Source: Jeotgalibacillus campisalis
GTDB taxonomy: Bacteria > Bacillota > Bacilli > Bacillales > Jeotgalibacillaceae
NCBI RefSeq assembly: GCF_000829515.1
Contig: NZ_JXRR01000014.1
Coordinates: 620,001-684,000, forward strand
Reading direction: 5' to 3'
Length of the DNA: 64,000 bases
In this document: positions 8,253-17,070 of the stretch, piece after piece
Layout of the letters: every line of letters begins with the position of its first letter
Position numbering within the stretch: position 1 is the first letter of the stretch
Made by a program: the position numbers and the translations under genes
Notes under the pieces: generated by a model
Database searches by the model: none
What the model was told of the DNA's origin: nothing
The model's input: the letters and a program-made list of their open reading frames with translations, nothing else

Positions 8253-9800
8253 CTAGGCAGCGTCCTCATCTTCTTTTTCTTCTTCGGATTCTTCTTCTGT
8301 ATTAATCTCTGCTTCCTCTGTTAAATACTGATGGGCAGCTTCTACTTGAGGATCATTTTCTTCAAGTTCTTCACGCAAAGAAGTAATTAAAAGATTGGCT
8401 GTATCATTATTAATGGTTCCGGTAACTTCAAGTTCATTTTCTTCCTGATATTCTTCAACAGCGGACCTGGTTTCTTCATCAAACAGTCCGTCAATATTAC
8501 CCGGGTCAAATCCGATGGCCTGAAGCATCTCTTCAGCTGTTTTGACCTGCTCTGACAGCATAGACTCTTCTAATTCTACATCAACTTCTAAAAATGGAAG
8601 GAATGCATAGTCAGGTAAACTTACTTCTGTGGTAGGCTTGATCCCATCATCATGAATCCAATTACCTTCTGGAGTGAGCCATCTGGCTGTTGTGATTTTC
8701 ATATTAGATTGATCACTGAATTCTTCAGCTGTCTGAACTGTTCCTTTCCCAAAAGAGGTTTGTCCGAACAATGGAATGTCAGCTGTTTCATTTAAAGCAG
8801 CTGCTACGATTTCTGAAGCGCTGGCACTTCCTTCGTCAATCAGAACAGAAGTTGGTATATCTATCTTATCGCCAGCCTGAGCTTCAATGATCTGTTTTTC
8901 TCCATCTTTCTCTTCAATCTGAACAATCGTTTCACCTTCTGGCACAAACAAATTGGCAATTGATATGGCCTGAGGCAATAAACCGCCCGGGTTCTGACGC
9001 ATGTCCAGAACCATCGCTTCCATTCCTTGATCTTCAAGTTCCTGAATGGCTTCAGTCAGTTCTTCATACGTATTTTCGGAAAAACTGGTCAACTGAATAA
9101 CTCCTACATTGTTTTCATCCATCTCATAGTAAACTGTGTCGATAGGAATATCATCTCTTGTAATGCTGATCTCCATTGTTTCCTGCATGCCCGGACGCTG
9201 GATCGTCAAGGTAACTTCACTGCCTTTTTCACCCCGGATAAGCAAAACTGCTTCATTCGCACTCAATCCCTGAATACTCTCACTATCTACAGCGAGAATC
9301 TGGTCGTTAGGCAAAATACCAGCTTTTTCAGCAGGTGAACCTTTAATTGGGGATACGACCGTTATTACCTCGTTTAAAGATTGAATTTCCGCCCCTATCC
9401 CTTGGAAACTGGAGGAAATATTTTCATTAAATTGAGCTGCTTCATCCTGATTCATATAATCAGAGTATGGATCATCGAGCGCTTCAAGCATTCCGTTAAT
9501 CGCTCCATTTACCAAAGCATCATCTTCAATGTCCATAAAATACTCGCTATTAATAGAATCATACGCATCATATAGTTTAGTAAACTCAGGACGCTCTGGA
9601 ACTCCTACCGTTACAGCCTTTTCGTCACCGAATGAAAGGGCGAAGATTGAAATGCCTGCAGTCGCTAATACAGTAAAAAAAAGTAACATTACAAAATTAA
9701 ATTTTTTTATATTAACAAACTTCGAGGAATCATCCTTCTGGTCTTTCATCTCATCATTATACTCATCTCTTTGCTGTTGCTCATTAGGATCTTTATCCAT
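8253..9800 (-). CDS. S41 carboxy-terminal processing protease (CtpA/CtpB type)
   Basis: Membrane-anchored serine protease acting outside the cytoplasm. 515 residues: acidic cytoplasmic N-terminus, one membrane segment (about 33-55), PDZ domain (about 130-200), S41 catalytic domain with the Ser in DEGSASASE and the Lys in SFGKGTVQ, then a peptidoglycan-binding type 1 domain (FDPGNIDGLFDEETRSAV) near 425-480 and a very acidic tail. The domain order matches Bacillus CtpA/CtpB. CtpB cleaves SpoIVFA in sporulation. Which paralogue this is cannot be settled from sequence alone. Confidence 0.92.
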   Translation of the reverse strand: MDKDPNEQQQRDEYNDEMKDQKDDSSKFVNIKKFNFVMLLFFTVLATAGISIFALSFGDEKAVTVGVPERPEFTKLYDAYDSINSEYFMDIEDDALVNGAINGMLEALDDPYSDYMNQDEAAQFNENISSSFQGIGAEIQSLNEVITVVSPIKGSPAEKAGILPNDQILAVDSESIQGLSANEAVLLIRGEKGSEVTLTIQRPGMQETMEISITRDDIPIDTVYYEMDENNVGVIQLTSFSENTYEELTEAIQELEDQGMEAMVLDMRQNPGGLLPQAISIANLFVPEGETIVQIEEKDGEKQIIEAQAGDKIDIPTSVLIDEGSASASEIVAAALNETADIPLFGQTSFGKGTVQTAEEFSDQSNMKITTARWLTPEGNWIHDDGIKPTTEVSLPDYAFLPFLEVDVELEESMLSEQVKTAEEMLQAIGFDPGNIDGLFDEETRSAVEEYQEENELEVTGTINNDTANLLITSLREELEENDPQVEAAHQYLTEEAEINTEEESEEEKEDEDAA

Positions 9801-9916
9801 CGAATCACCACTTTCTCATTCAGCAATACCCTTATCAATAATCTCTTATATCTTATCAGTTTTCAAACTGTAAGTAAAAGCCTATTCTCTGAAACTGAAC
9901 ATCTTTGGAAGAAATG

Positions 9917-9948
9917 AAAAGGCTGACTGCAAGTGCAGTCAACCTTTT
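9917..9948 (-). terminator. deoD terminator
   Basis: AAAAGG-TGACTGC stem with a GCAGTCA-CCTTTT arm. On the - strand the hairpin ends in CCTTTT, directly downstream of the deoD stop. Confidence 0.65.
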
Positions 9949-9968
9949 AATTGGCTGAATGAAAATCC

Positions 9969-10673
9969 TTATTCAGCAATTGCCGCATCCAAAGCTACTA
10001 CAATCATGTCATTGAACGTCATCTGACGTTCTTCTGAAGAGGTTGCTTCCCCAGTTAAAATGTGATCACTGACTGTCAGTACAGATAAGGCTTTTCGATT
10101 ATACTTTGCAGCCAACGTGTAAAGAGCAGAAGTTTCCATCTCAATTGCCAGAATACCATACTTAGCCCATTTCTCATGTTCAGCATTATCATCGTAGAAA
10201 ATGTCTGCTGTGAAAACATTGCCGACTTTTAAATTCAAGCCTTTTTCAGTACCAGCATCATATGCATTCTTTAACAAATTAAAGTTCGCAGCTGGTGCAT
10301 AATCAACTCCGTTGAACGTACGCTGATTCATATTAGAATCTGTTGAAGCAGTCATAGCCAAAATGACATCGCGAACCTTCACGTCCTTTTGAATAGCTCC
10401 ACATGTTCCAACACGAATTAAATTTTGTACATCATACTGCTCAATTAATTCATTTGCATAAATTGAAATGGAAGGAACGCCCATTCCCGTACCTTGAACT
10501 GAAATTCGTTTTCCCTTGTATGTCCCAGTATATCCGAACATATTGCGCACTTCGTTGTAGCAGGTTACATCTTCCAAGAAAGTTTCAGCTATGTACTTTG
10601 CGCGTAATGGATCTCCAGGCAATAATACCGTTTCAGCTATCTCACCTTTTTTCGCTCCAATATGGATGCTCAT
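9969..10673 (-). CDS. deoD: purine-nucleoside phosphorylase DeoD
   Basis: Cytoplasmic hexameric enzyme that splits purine (deoxy)nucleosides with phosphate to free base and (deoxy)ribose-1-phosphate for salvage. 234 residues, the usual DeoD length. The phosphate-binding [11 protein letters not shown] (about 20-30), RVGTCGAI (about 87-94) and [12 protein letters not shown] motif and the catalytic Asp region SDHILTGE near 204-211 are all present. AAGGAGG precedes the ATG. Monocistronic, with its own terminator. The trimeric PNP class (PupG) is a different family. Confidence 0.97.
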   Translation of the reverse strand: MSIHIGAKKGEIAETVLLPGDPLRAKYIAETFLEDVTCYNEVRNMFGYTGTYKGKRISVQGTGMGVPSISIYANELIEQYDVQNLIRVGTCGAIQKDVKVRDVILAMTASTDSNMNQRTFNGVDYAPAANFNLLKNAYDAGTEKGLNLKVGNVFTADIFYDDNAEHEKWAKYGILAIEMETSALYTLAAKYNRKALSVLTVSDHILTGEATSSEERQMTFNDMIVVALDAAIAE

Positions 10674-10742
10674 GTTTGTTTCCTCCTTAAATTCCTGTTC
10701 TAGCTAACCAATTGTAGCCTTTTTTTAATCTGATTTCAACTA

Positions 10743-11513
10743 TTATTCAAGTTGAAGGGATTGCTTAATGAGCTGCTGGATTTTGGTGGGAATTTCATTG
10801 ATCTCTTCTCTTCTGATCCTTAAATAAAAGATAGACTCGTGATGCAGAAAAAGTTCCTTATTGATCTTTTCATTTACTTTATTATTCACTTCTATGAAAA
10901 GATCATACGTGTCTTCAGATTGAGCATTAAACGCAATTTCCATATTCTCAATCTCATTCCATTTCCCGGGTATTGGCTTAAAGTAAAAACACTGAATGTA
11001 TTGCTGTGTTTTTTTATATCTCTCCGGTGCTTCGTGGCACTTGGAGTAATCCAGTGCAAATCCCATTGATAGAACAGAGTCCATGATTTCAGCTAATAGA
11101 AGTGAAGGCTTTATGGTGATTAAATCTTGATCAGTTGGATCTTTCCCTTTTTTTATACCCGCTTCTGTCTTGATCCAGATATTAGTCCCATTCGTCGTTA
11201 TCGGGGTAAGCAGCGGCAGTACAAAGGTAAATGGAATTTCAATAATTTCATTTTGCAACACAGTAAAAGGCTCTGAGAGCTTTATCTCTTTAATCGCTGT
11301 TTGATCCTTATACACTTTATTATTTGAATTCCTTAGGTAATCGGTGATCAGACATAAGTAGATTGCATCAATTTCCTGCTCGACAGATCCTCCTTTTATC
11401 AATACTTTTCCGTCAACCGTCTCTCCTGCACGAAAAGAAGGCTTAGAAAGTCTGCTATCAATTTTTATAGATCCAATTCCTAATGAGGCTAGTGCTTTAC
11501 TTAAAATTGACAT
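10743..11513 (-). CDS. spo0M: sporulation control protein Spo0M
   Basis: Arrestin-fold cytoplasmic protein that affects the early sporulation phosphorelay and cell-division control in B. subtilis. 256 residues, normal length. The N-terminal signature (LSKALASLGIGS, then RLSKPSFRAGETVDGKVLIKGG) matches the family. AAAGGGG lies before the ATG. It follows yozE on the same strand with a 51-base gap. In B. subtilis spo0M is under sigma-H. I could not point to a convincing sigma-H promoter here. Confidence 0.94.
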   Translation of the reverse strand: MSILSKALASLGIGSIKIDSRLSKPSFRAGETVDGKVLIKGGSVEQEIDAIYLCLITDYLRNSNNKVYKDQTAIKEIKLSEPFTVLQNEIIEIPFTFVLPLLTPITTNGTNIWIKTEAGIKKGKDPTDQDLITIKPSLLLAEIMDSVLSMGFALDYSKCHEAPERYKKTQQYIQCFYFKPIPGKWNEIENMEIAFNAQSEDTYDLFIEVNNKVNEKINKELFLHHESIFYLRIRREEINEIPTKIQQLIKQSLQLE

Positions 11514-11564
11514 AGAACTTTCCCCTTTCTTTTTATCGTTTCGGAGTTGCTACTAAGTAATAAA

Positions 11565-11798
11565 CTAGCTAAGGTCTTGTTTTATATCAATTTTGTATTC
11601 TTCCCATAGCTGGTCAAAAATTGAAATTTTATTGTTGTAAATTTCTGTAAGTTCAATGTAATTACTTACTTCGTGGTAATCTTCTGACATTTTGGGGAAA
11701 TCCAAATCATCGTACATAGCATTTGCTAGTATACTTTGATCAGAATTAGGTTGAGGCTCTCTATATTTCATTGCAAAATGATAAAATGATCGGTTCAT
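11565..11798 (-). CDS. yozE: YozE family SAM-like protein
   Basis: A 77-residue soluble protein of the YozE (UPF0346) family with a SAM-like helical fold and unknown function. The diagnostic pattern is clear: SFYHFAMKYREP at the N-terminus, FPKMSEDYHEVSNYIEL in the middle and FDQLWEEY near the end. RBS AAAGGAGA before the ATG. It lies upstream of spo0M and may share its transcript. Confidence 0.9.
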   Translation of the reverse strand: MNRSFYHFAMKYREPQPNSDQSILANAMYDDLDFPKMSEDYHEVSNYIELTEIYNNKISIFDQLWEEYKIDIKQDLS

Positions 11799-12123
11799 TG
11801 GGTTTCTCCTTTTCTAAGGCGGATTGTATTTTATTGTCTTTTAATATATTAATTGATTTCTACCCTGTCAGGCAAAATGCTAACCCTTTTAAAGAATGCG
11901 ATAGTCAAACTGATTGGTGATGCTCCATTTGTTAAGATCTTTAGATCCAGCAGGTTAAATAACCCCCAGACATATCAATCGATCAATAGCCAGAAGCAGC
12001 TGCATGTAAAATTAACGTGCTAAATTACTCAAGATCAAAGGCATTATCCCATTCTTAAAAACATATTGGCAAATAAAGTAGTCTGCTGCTCGATTTAAAG
12101 GACTTTACTATGTAAACACAAAT
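11799..12123. other. intergenic region without recognisable gene
   Basis: About 325 bases between yozE and the terminator of the PTS EIIA gene. I see no ORF with an RBS on either strand, no strong hairpin and no match to the dispersed repeat found elsewhere in the window. It presumably carries only the promoter of yozE at its left end. Confidence 0.5.
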
Positions 12124-12153
12124 AAAGCACATGATCAACAGACCATGTGCTTT
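12124..12153 (-). terminator. terminator of the EIIA gene
   Basis: Perfect 10-bp stem AAAGCACATG / CATGTGCTTT with a 10-base loop, just below the EIIA stop codon. The U-tract is weak (ATTTGTGTTT). Confidence 0.6.
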
Positions 12154-12160
12154 GAGGAAC

Positions 12161-12664
12161 CTATGATTTTGTCGGAATATCCATCACAACATCTTTTCCG
12201 GCTGTTGTGGTTTGCAGGGTTTTCTTGGAAATTGAGCCAAGATCATCACCATTTGTCAGGATCACCGGTGTAATAATGCTTTTTGCTTTTTCACCAACTA
12301 ATGCAAGATCAAATGTTACTAAAGGATCGCCGACTTTTACTTCTGAACCTTCAGATACGTGTGTTTCAAAGCCTTTTCCTTCCATAGAAACCGTTTCAAG
12401 GCCAATATGGATCAAGATTTCAGCTCCATTTTTGGCTTTAAGGCCAATCGCATGCTTAGTCGGGAACACCTGAACCACTTCTCCGTCTATTGGAGAAACT
12501 ACTTTACCGTCAGTTGGTTCAATCGCGATGCCGTCTCCCATCATTTTTTGTGAAAATACAGGATCTGGAACCTCATCAAGCGTTAATAACTTCCCATTAA
12601 TCGGTGCATATACAGAAATTTCAGATGGTGCTTCTTCTTTTTTACCAAATAATTTTTTTAACAT
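12161..12664 (-). CDS. ypqE: glucose-type PTS EIIA component (YpqE/Crr-like)
   Basis: Soluble phosphocarrier of the sugar phosphotransferase system. It takes phosphate from HPr on a histidine and passes it to an EIIB domain. About 167 residues. The PTS EIIA type-1 signature is intact: FPTKHAIGLK with one active-site His and ILIHIGLETVSMEG with the phosphorylated His. I start at the ATG at 12664, with AGGAG at workable spacing. The GTG three codons earlier touches the RBS. It is a stand-alone EIIA with no EIIB/C gene nearby, next to msrB as in B. subtilis ypqE, so it likely serves EIIA-less permeases encoded elsewhere. Confidence 0.92.
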   Translation of the reverse strand: MLKKLFGKKEEAPSEISVYAPINGKLLTLDEVPDPVFSQKMMGDGIAIEPTDGKVVSPIDGEVVQVFPTKHAIGLKAKNGAEILIHIGLETVSMEGKGFETHVSEGSEVKVGDPLVTFDLALVGEKAKSIITPVILTNGDDLGSISKKTLQTTTAGKDVVMDIPTKS

Positions 12665-12747
12665 TGAAATCACTCTCCTACTTATGATATAGACTAAAAA
12701 CTGAATGATAAAACATCAGAAAGGTCAACTTACCTAAAAAAACGTTT

Positions 12748-13173
12748 TTAGTCAAATAATTTACTATAAACCGAGTAGCCCTCTTTTTCTAAATCTTCTT
12801 TCGGTATAAAGCGTAAAGCGGCAGAATTTATGCAGTATCTCAACCCATCAGGACCGGGACCGTCATTAAAAACATGTCCTAAATGCGAGTCTGATGAGCT
12901 CCCTCTTACTTCAGTACGAATCATAAAGTGGCTGGAATCTTGTTTTTCTAAGATTTCTTCTTCTACAATTGGTTTCGTAAAGCTCGGCCAGCCGCAGCCT
13001 GCATCATATTTGTCTGCAGAGCTGAAAAGTGGTTTACCGGAAATGATATCCACATAAATTCCATCTTTAAACTCATCCCAATACTCATTCTTAAATGGTG
13101 GTTCAGTTCCATTATTTTGTGTAACATCGTATTGCATTTTCGTTAACTTAGATGGATCAATATTTTTGGTCAT
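12748..13173 (-). CDS. msrB: peptide-methionine (R)-S-oxide reductase MsrB
   Basis: Repairs the R form of oxidised methionine in proteins. 141 residues. Typical motifs: GCGWPSF at about 60-66, [18 protein letters not shown] with the catalytic Cys, and [10 protein letters not shown]. The zinc-binding CxxC pairs found in many MsrB proteins are absent, as in the B. subtilis type. The start lies one base after the msrA stop, so the two are coupled. Last gene of ypmR-ypmS-msrA-msrB. A small AT-rich dyad (CTAAAAA...TTTTTAG) overlaps the stop and may act as a weak terminator. Confidence 0.96.
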   Translation of the reverse strand: MTKNIDPSKLTKMQYDVTQNNGTEPPFKNEYWDEFKDGIYVDIISGKPLFSSADKYDAGCGWPSFTKPIVEEEILEKQDSSHFMIRTEVRGSSSDSHLGHVFNDGPGPDGLRYCINSAALRFIPKEDLEKEGYSVYSKLFD

Positions 13174-13174
13174 C

Positions 13175-13714
13175 TTAAAGACTCCTTTGATTATATTTCT
13201 TTATAAAACCTGCTCTTCCCGACCCTTGATGATAGGCATTATAACGGATTGGATGCTTTTTGTAGTAGTCCTGATGCTCTATCTCTGCTTCATAAAATGG
13301 CTTTGCCTCAAATATATCCGTTACTATAGGCGCATTGAAACGTCCGCTTTGCTCGAGTTCCTGCCTTGACGCCATTGCAATACGTTTTTGTTCTTCATCA
13401 TGAAAATAGATGGCTGCTTTGTAGGACTCTCCTCTGTCAAAAAACTGACCACCTGCATCTGTCGGGTCAATTTGAGTCCAGAATAACTCAACCAGTTTCT
13501 CATACGGGAACAGTGCCGGATCATAAATGATCTCGACTGCTTCTCTGTGGCCAGTGGTTTCACTGCACACTTCCCGGTAGGTTGGATTTTCCTTATGCCC
13601 TCCTGTGTAGCCAGATGTTATACGAATGATTCCGGTCTGTTCATCAAAAGGTTTAACCATGCACCAAAAGCATCCTCCTGCAAATGTAGCTTTCTTGTAT
13701 TGTCGGTTTTCCAC
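13175..13714 (-). CDS. msrA: peptide-methionine (S)-S-oxide reductase MsrA
   Basis: Reduces the S form of methionine sulfoxide. 179 residues. The catalytic GGCFWC motif is at about 14-19; [16 protein letters not shown] and [12 protein letters not shown] follow as in all MsrA. GTG start with GGGGGAG five bases upstream. It lies 12 bases after ypmS and one base before msrB. Together with msrB it covers both stereoisomers of oxidised Met. Confidence 0.97.
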   Translation of the reverse strand: MENRQYKKATFAGGCFWCMVKPFDEQTGIIRITSGYTGGHKENPTYREVCSETTGHREAVEIIYDPALFPYEKLVELFWTQIDPTDAGGQFFDRGESYKAAIYFHDEEQKRIAMASRQELEQSGRFNAPIVTDIFEAKPFYEAEIEHQDYYKKHPIRYNAYHQGSGRAGFIKKYNQRSL

Positions 13715-13726
13715 ATCTTCTCCCCC

Positions 13727-14305
13727 TTAGCGCGGAACATAAATTGAAAACGATATATCATTGTCTCTTAAATTAAATTGATTTGTTTTTACATTCAGAC
13801 CTGCAGCTACATCGATTTCAGTAACTTGAATAATAATTTCCTGATCATTGGGCTGAATATTCACCCATTCAGGAAACTTATACGAATCTCCTATAAATTT
13901 CAATACATTTGATACAGGTAAACTTAAAGCTCCTAACGAGAGACTTTCCTGGGTAAGCAACAGGTTGCCATTTTCCATCGCCTGAGCATCAAATGTCATT
14001 AAAAAATCGATTTCGGAATTAAAAACAGGCAAGGACCCCTGAAGAGCAACCAGGTCATCCAAAGCAACTGAAAAGTCAATCTGACCGTTTAACTCTTCTT
14101 CAAGGAAACGGTTGGCGACGATTGTCAAGTCTTCCTTAGTGGTCGTTACGTTGAATTCAGCCTGCGATTCTGGTGGAGCAGCAGGAACTGAGTCTGCGTC
14201 TGGCTTTTGCTCTACAGGCTGAAAAAGCAAATAAAGCACGTAGATCAAAATCACAATAATAACTGCTGTCAAAACTAAAAATGAAACTTTCCATTTGTTT
14301 TTCAT
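13727..14305 (-). CDS. ypmS: YpmS family membrane-anchored protein (DUF2140)
   Basis: 192 residues: a short basic cytoplasmic end, one membrane segment at about 8-30, then an extracytoplasmic domain of the YpmS family. The function is unknown. It lies between the lipoprotein esterase gene ypmR and msrA in a tight operon (13- and 12-base gaps), the same order as in B. subtilis. This suggests a cell-surface role tied to ypmR. It has no catalytic motif I can see. Confidence 0.88.
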   Translation of the reverse strand: MKNKWKVSFLVLTAVIIVILIYVLYLLFQPVEQKPDADSVPAAPPESQAEFNVTTTKEDLTIVANRFLEEELNGQIDFSVALDDLVALQGSLPVFNSEIDFLMTFDAQAMENGNLLLTQESLSLGALSLPVSNVLKFIGDSYKFPEWVNIQPNDQEIIIQVTEIDVAAGLNVKTNQFNLRDNDISFSIYVPR

Positions 14306-14318
14306 ACCATCCCACTCT

Positions 14319-15128
14319 CTACTCTTCTGATTGTAATAATATCCCTGTCAATGCCTCTTCAATTCGAGCGGCAATCAAGTTATAACCGATATCGTTCGGA
14401 TGAAAGTAATCGGTATGCAATAAGTTCTCATCAGAAGAGCTAAACAAATCCGACACATGAACAAAAGAAGTATTTTCCCATTGACCGGCAATTGCTTCTG
14501 CCGAATTATTCCATTCCCCTACTATCAATTCCATTTCCTGTATATCTGCAGATAACACAAAAAAAGGATTGTAAATCCCCATAAGAATAATGGAGGCCTC
14601 AGGATTAACAGACCTTATTTCACTGAATATATTTGTCAGCCTATCTTCATATTGAACAAGGGCTGTTGAAAAATCATCATAAGTTAAAGAAGGGAAATTA
14701 GCCCTGAATACTTTCATCACATCGTTCCCGCCGACTGTCACAATCACTGAATCCGCGTCTATTATGGAAGTTCTAATTTGCTCATCCTCTTTTAATCGTT
14801 TTAATAACTGATCTGAGCGGTTTCCTCTTTTGCCATAGTTTATAATATCAACATCGCTGAATTCTTCCTGCTTTTCCAGGTTTTTCTCCAATATAGGAAC
14901 GTAACCTCCAAGGCCTGTACTGTCTCCAACTCCCTCAGTTAAGGAATCGCCCACGGAAACTACGTTAAGCTCTCTAGGAATAAATGACGAATCAGGAAAT
15001 GGTTTATTTTCCAAGGTAAATTCACGTTCAACTTGTCCGGTTGAATTGGCTCCAATGCAGGAGGCGAGGAAAATAGATGACACGATGACGACGCCAAAGC
15101 TGATTAATTTTTTCACCAAATTTCCCAC
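14319..15128 (-). CDS. ypmR: YpmR, SGNH/GDSL-type lipoprotein hydrolase
   Basis: Probable surface esterase or lipase of the SGNH fold. 269 residues with a lipoprotein signal (lipobox LASC near residue 24). Block I VSVGDSLTEG (catalytic Ser, about 56-65), the block III Gly/Asn motif VGGNDV (about 132-137), and the block V Asp/His motif TDYFHPND (about 239-246) are all present, so the catalytic set is complete. Substrate unknown. First gene of the ypmR-ypmS-msrA-msrB operon. Confidence 0.9.
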   Translation of the reverse strand: MGNLVKKLISFGVVIVSSIFLASCIGANSTGQVEREFTLENKPFPDSSFIPRELNVVSVGDSLTEGVGDSTGLGGYVPILEKNLEKQEEFSDVDIINYGKRGNRSDQLLKRLKEDEQIRTSIIDADSVIVTVGGNDVMKVFRANFPSLTYDDFSTALVQYEDRLTNIFSEIRSVNPEASIILMGIYNPFFVLSADIQEMELIVGEWNNSAEAIAGQWENTSFVHVSDLFSSSDENLLHTDYFHPNDIGYNLIAARIEEALTGILLQSEE

Positions 15129-15241
15129 CTTCTTTCACTGCCTATACCTTTATTATATCACTTGCGGTCGGGGTTAAACATTAATGAAGAGTTTGCCTTC
15201 TCTATGCTTCTAAAATTAATTTCTTAAAAAAATAAAGATAA

Positions 15242-15267
15242 GCCTCCCGTTTGAAAGCACGGAAGGC
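15242..15267 (-). terminator. degV-family gene terminator
   Basis: GCCTTCCGT / ACGGGAGGC stem (one G-U pair) with an 8-base loop. On the - strand it is followed by TTATCTTTATTTTTTT. Confidence 0.75.
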
Positions 15268-15274
15268 ATTCCCT

Positions 15275-16117
15275 TTATTCAGCCAGGTACATAAATCCAA
15301 TTGCACCCTCACCTGTATGAGTTGAGATGACGGGGGTGGTCTCTTCAATCGTGACATCATTAAACTCACACTCAGAAACAATTTTATCCTTTAATGACTG
15401 CGCGAGATTCATACCATTTGCATGAACGATCGCAACAGCTTTAATTGTTTTTCCTTCAACATCTTTTTTAAATTCGCTTAACAGGTATTTTACAACCTGT
15501 GAATGGCTCCTTGCTTTGGAAACTGGTGTGTATTCTCCATTTGCAAGCGAGGCAATCGGCTTAATATTTAACAAAGAACCAATCATTGCCCGACCTTTGC
15601 CTATTCGGCCGCCCTTAACCAAATTTTCCAGCGTATCCACTACCACAAATAAATGGGTTGAGTTTTTAATCTGAGATACCCTGTCCAGAATTTCACTGAG
15701 TGAGGAGCCTTCCTGAGCCATTTTTGCTGCTTCTAAAACCTGAAAAGAAAGCGCTTTTGAAATAAATCTTGAGTCAACAACTGAAACGTCTGCATCAGTC
15801 AGGTCTTTCGCTGTCAGGGCTGACCTGACTGTTCCACTCATATTTCCTGTCATATGAATAGAAATGATTTTGCTGCCATCTGATCCCAATTCATCGTAAA
15901 TCTCTTTAAAAGCACCCGCTGACGGCTGAGAACTTTTGGGAAGTTCTTTCGACACTCTCATTTTTTCTAAAAATTCCTGCGGAGTAATTTCCACGCGGTC
16001 CACATATGAACTGCCATCAATGGACAGTGTTAAAGGAACAATTGTAATGTTATACTTTTCCACTATTTCTTCTTTAAGATCAACGGTTGAATCCGTAACA
16101 ATTTTCACTTTATTCAT
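15275..16117 (-). CDS. DegV family fatty-acid-binding protein
   Basis: About 280 residues of the DegV/FakB family, which bind a fatty acid and present it to the kinase FakA for entry into phospholipid synthesis. Typical features: N-terminal KIVTDSTVDL, SQPSAGAFKEIYDEL with the conserved Ser/Pro-rich loop, and SRFISKALSFQVLEAA. The HTGEGAIG motif near the C-terminus contacts the carboxylate. Start: the ATG at 16117 is preferred over the GTG three codons upstream because the AGGA site fits it better. Monocistronic. Confidence 0.92.
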   Translation of the reverse strand: MNKVKIVTDSTVDLKEEIVEKYNITIVPLTLSIDGSSYVDRVEITPQEFLEKMRVSKELPKSSQPSAGAFKEIYDELGSDGSKIISIHMTGNMSGTVRSALTAKDLTDADVSVVDSRFISKALSFQVLEAAKMAQEGSSLSEILDRVSQIKNSTHLFVVVDTLENLVKGGRIGKGRAMIGSLLNIKPIASLANGEYTPVSKARSHSQVVKYLLSEFKKDVEGKTIKAVAIVHANGMNLAQSLKDKIVSECEFNDVTIEETTPVISTHTGEGAIGFMYLAE

Positions 16118-16275
16118 TAAGCACACATCCTATCATTCAATTCCTGTACTTTATTATACAATAAATTACCTTACTATTTACAGGAAGAACTGTCCAGAAA
16201 AAAAAGTTATGACAACTGTCATATTGGAGTTCCCAAGATGAACGGCCACATAGATCAATGAAATTTATTAAAAAA

Positions 16276-16290
16276 ATGAAAGCGTTTTAT
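16276..16290 (+). promoter_or_regulatory. candidate catabolite-responsive element (cre) upstream of yplQ
   Basis: ATGAAAGCGTTTTAT differs from the WTGNAANCGNWNNCW cre consensus at one core position (A for C near the end). It lies about 110 bases before the yplQ start, in a plausible leader position. AT-rich sequence gives such matches by chance, so this is tentative. Confidence 0.3.
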
Positions 16291-16401
16291 TCAAAATGCC
16301 TTAGTTTGAAAAAATTGCTTAAAACCATACGACCCTATACTATTAAGGATGAAAAAAGACACGCGAAAGATGCAGATCTCGATTTTGAAGGAGTTGTTTT
16401 A

Positions 16402-17037
16402 ATGGATACTTTTGACTACAAAGATTCCAAGGAAGAGCTTGCCAACGCAATCACGCATGGAATCGGATTGCTGCTTAGTATTCCGGCTCTTGTTTTTTTA
16501 ATCCTTTTTGCAATTGAAAAAGGAACAGCGTGGCATATTGTGAGTTTTTCAATATTCGGTGCTTCAATGCTCATTCTATTCCTTTTTTCCACATTACTTC
16601 ATAGTGTAAAAGAAGGAAAATTAAAAAAGCTTTTTGCCATTTTAGACCATTCAGCTGTATATCTTCTGATTGCAGGAACCTACACTCCATTTATGCTCGT
16701 GTCGCTCAGAGACCCATTGGGCTGGACAATATTTGGCATCGTATGGGGGCTTGCCGCGGCTGGAATTGTCTTTAAATGCTATTTTGTAGACCGCTATCAA
16801 ATTATCGCCACTTTATTTTATATTTTAATGGGCTGGCTGATTATGATTGCTATTGTTCCTTTATACCATGAGCTTACCGCTGCAGGCTTTGCTTTATTAT
16901 TTGCCGGCGGACTATTCTATTCGGTTGGAGCAATTTTTTATGTTTGGAGGAAGCTGCCTTACAACCACGCAATTTGGCACTTATTCGTCATTGCGGGAAG
17001 CGCGTTTATGTACTTCTGCGTGTTATTATATGTTTAA
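16402..17037 (+). CDS. yplQ: hemolysin III family membrane protein (YplQ)
   Basis: Seven-segment integral membrane protein of the hemolysin III/PAQR-like (CREST) superfamily, role unknown in bacteria. The frame is open from 16258, but the ATG at 16402 has AAGGAG at ideal distance and gives 211 residues, the usual family length. The 48-codon extension has no RBS and no homology I can recognise. Conserved motifs: EELANAITHGIG with the metal-ligand His at the N-terminus, LLHSV, LDHSAVYLLIAGTYTPF and NHAIWHLFV near the end. It is convergent with dfrA across a shared terminator. Confidence 0.88.
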   Translation: MDTFDYKDSKEELANAITHGIGLLLSIPALVFLILFAIEKGTAWHIVSFSIFGASMLILFLFSTLLHSVKEGKLKKLFAILDHSAVYLLIAGTYTPFMLVSLRDPLGWTIFGIVWGLAAAGIVFKCYFVDRYQIIATLFYILMGWLIMIAIVPLYHELTAAGFALLFAGGLFYSVGAIFYVWRKLPYNHAIWHLFVIAGSAFMYFCVLLYV

Positions 17038-17070
17038 AAAAACAGCTGAGGCTCATTCAGCTGTTTTTTT
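17036..17070. terminator. bidirectional terminator shared by yplQ and dfrA
   Basis: AACAGCTGA / TCAGCTGTT stem with a 7-base loop flanked by A- and T-runs, symmetric on both strands. The dfrA stop codon (17055-17053) lies in the loop/stem, so translation of dfrA ends within its own terminator. Confidence 0.8.

Noticed and set aside
11799-12123. Possible decayed gene in the gap between yozE and the EIIA gene
   Set aside because: No frame on either strand shows a family pattern or RBS; kept as plain intergenic DNA.
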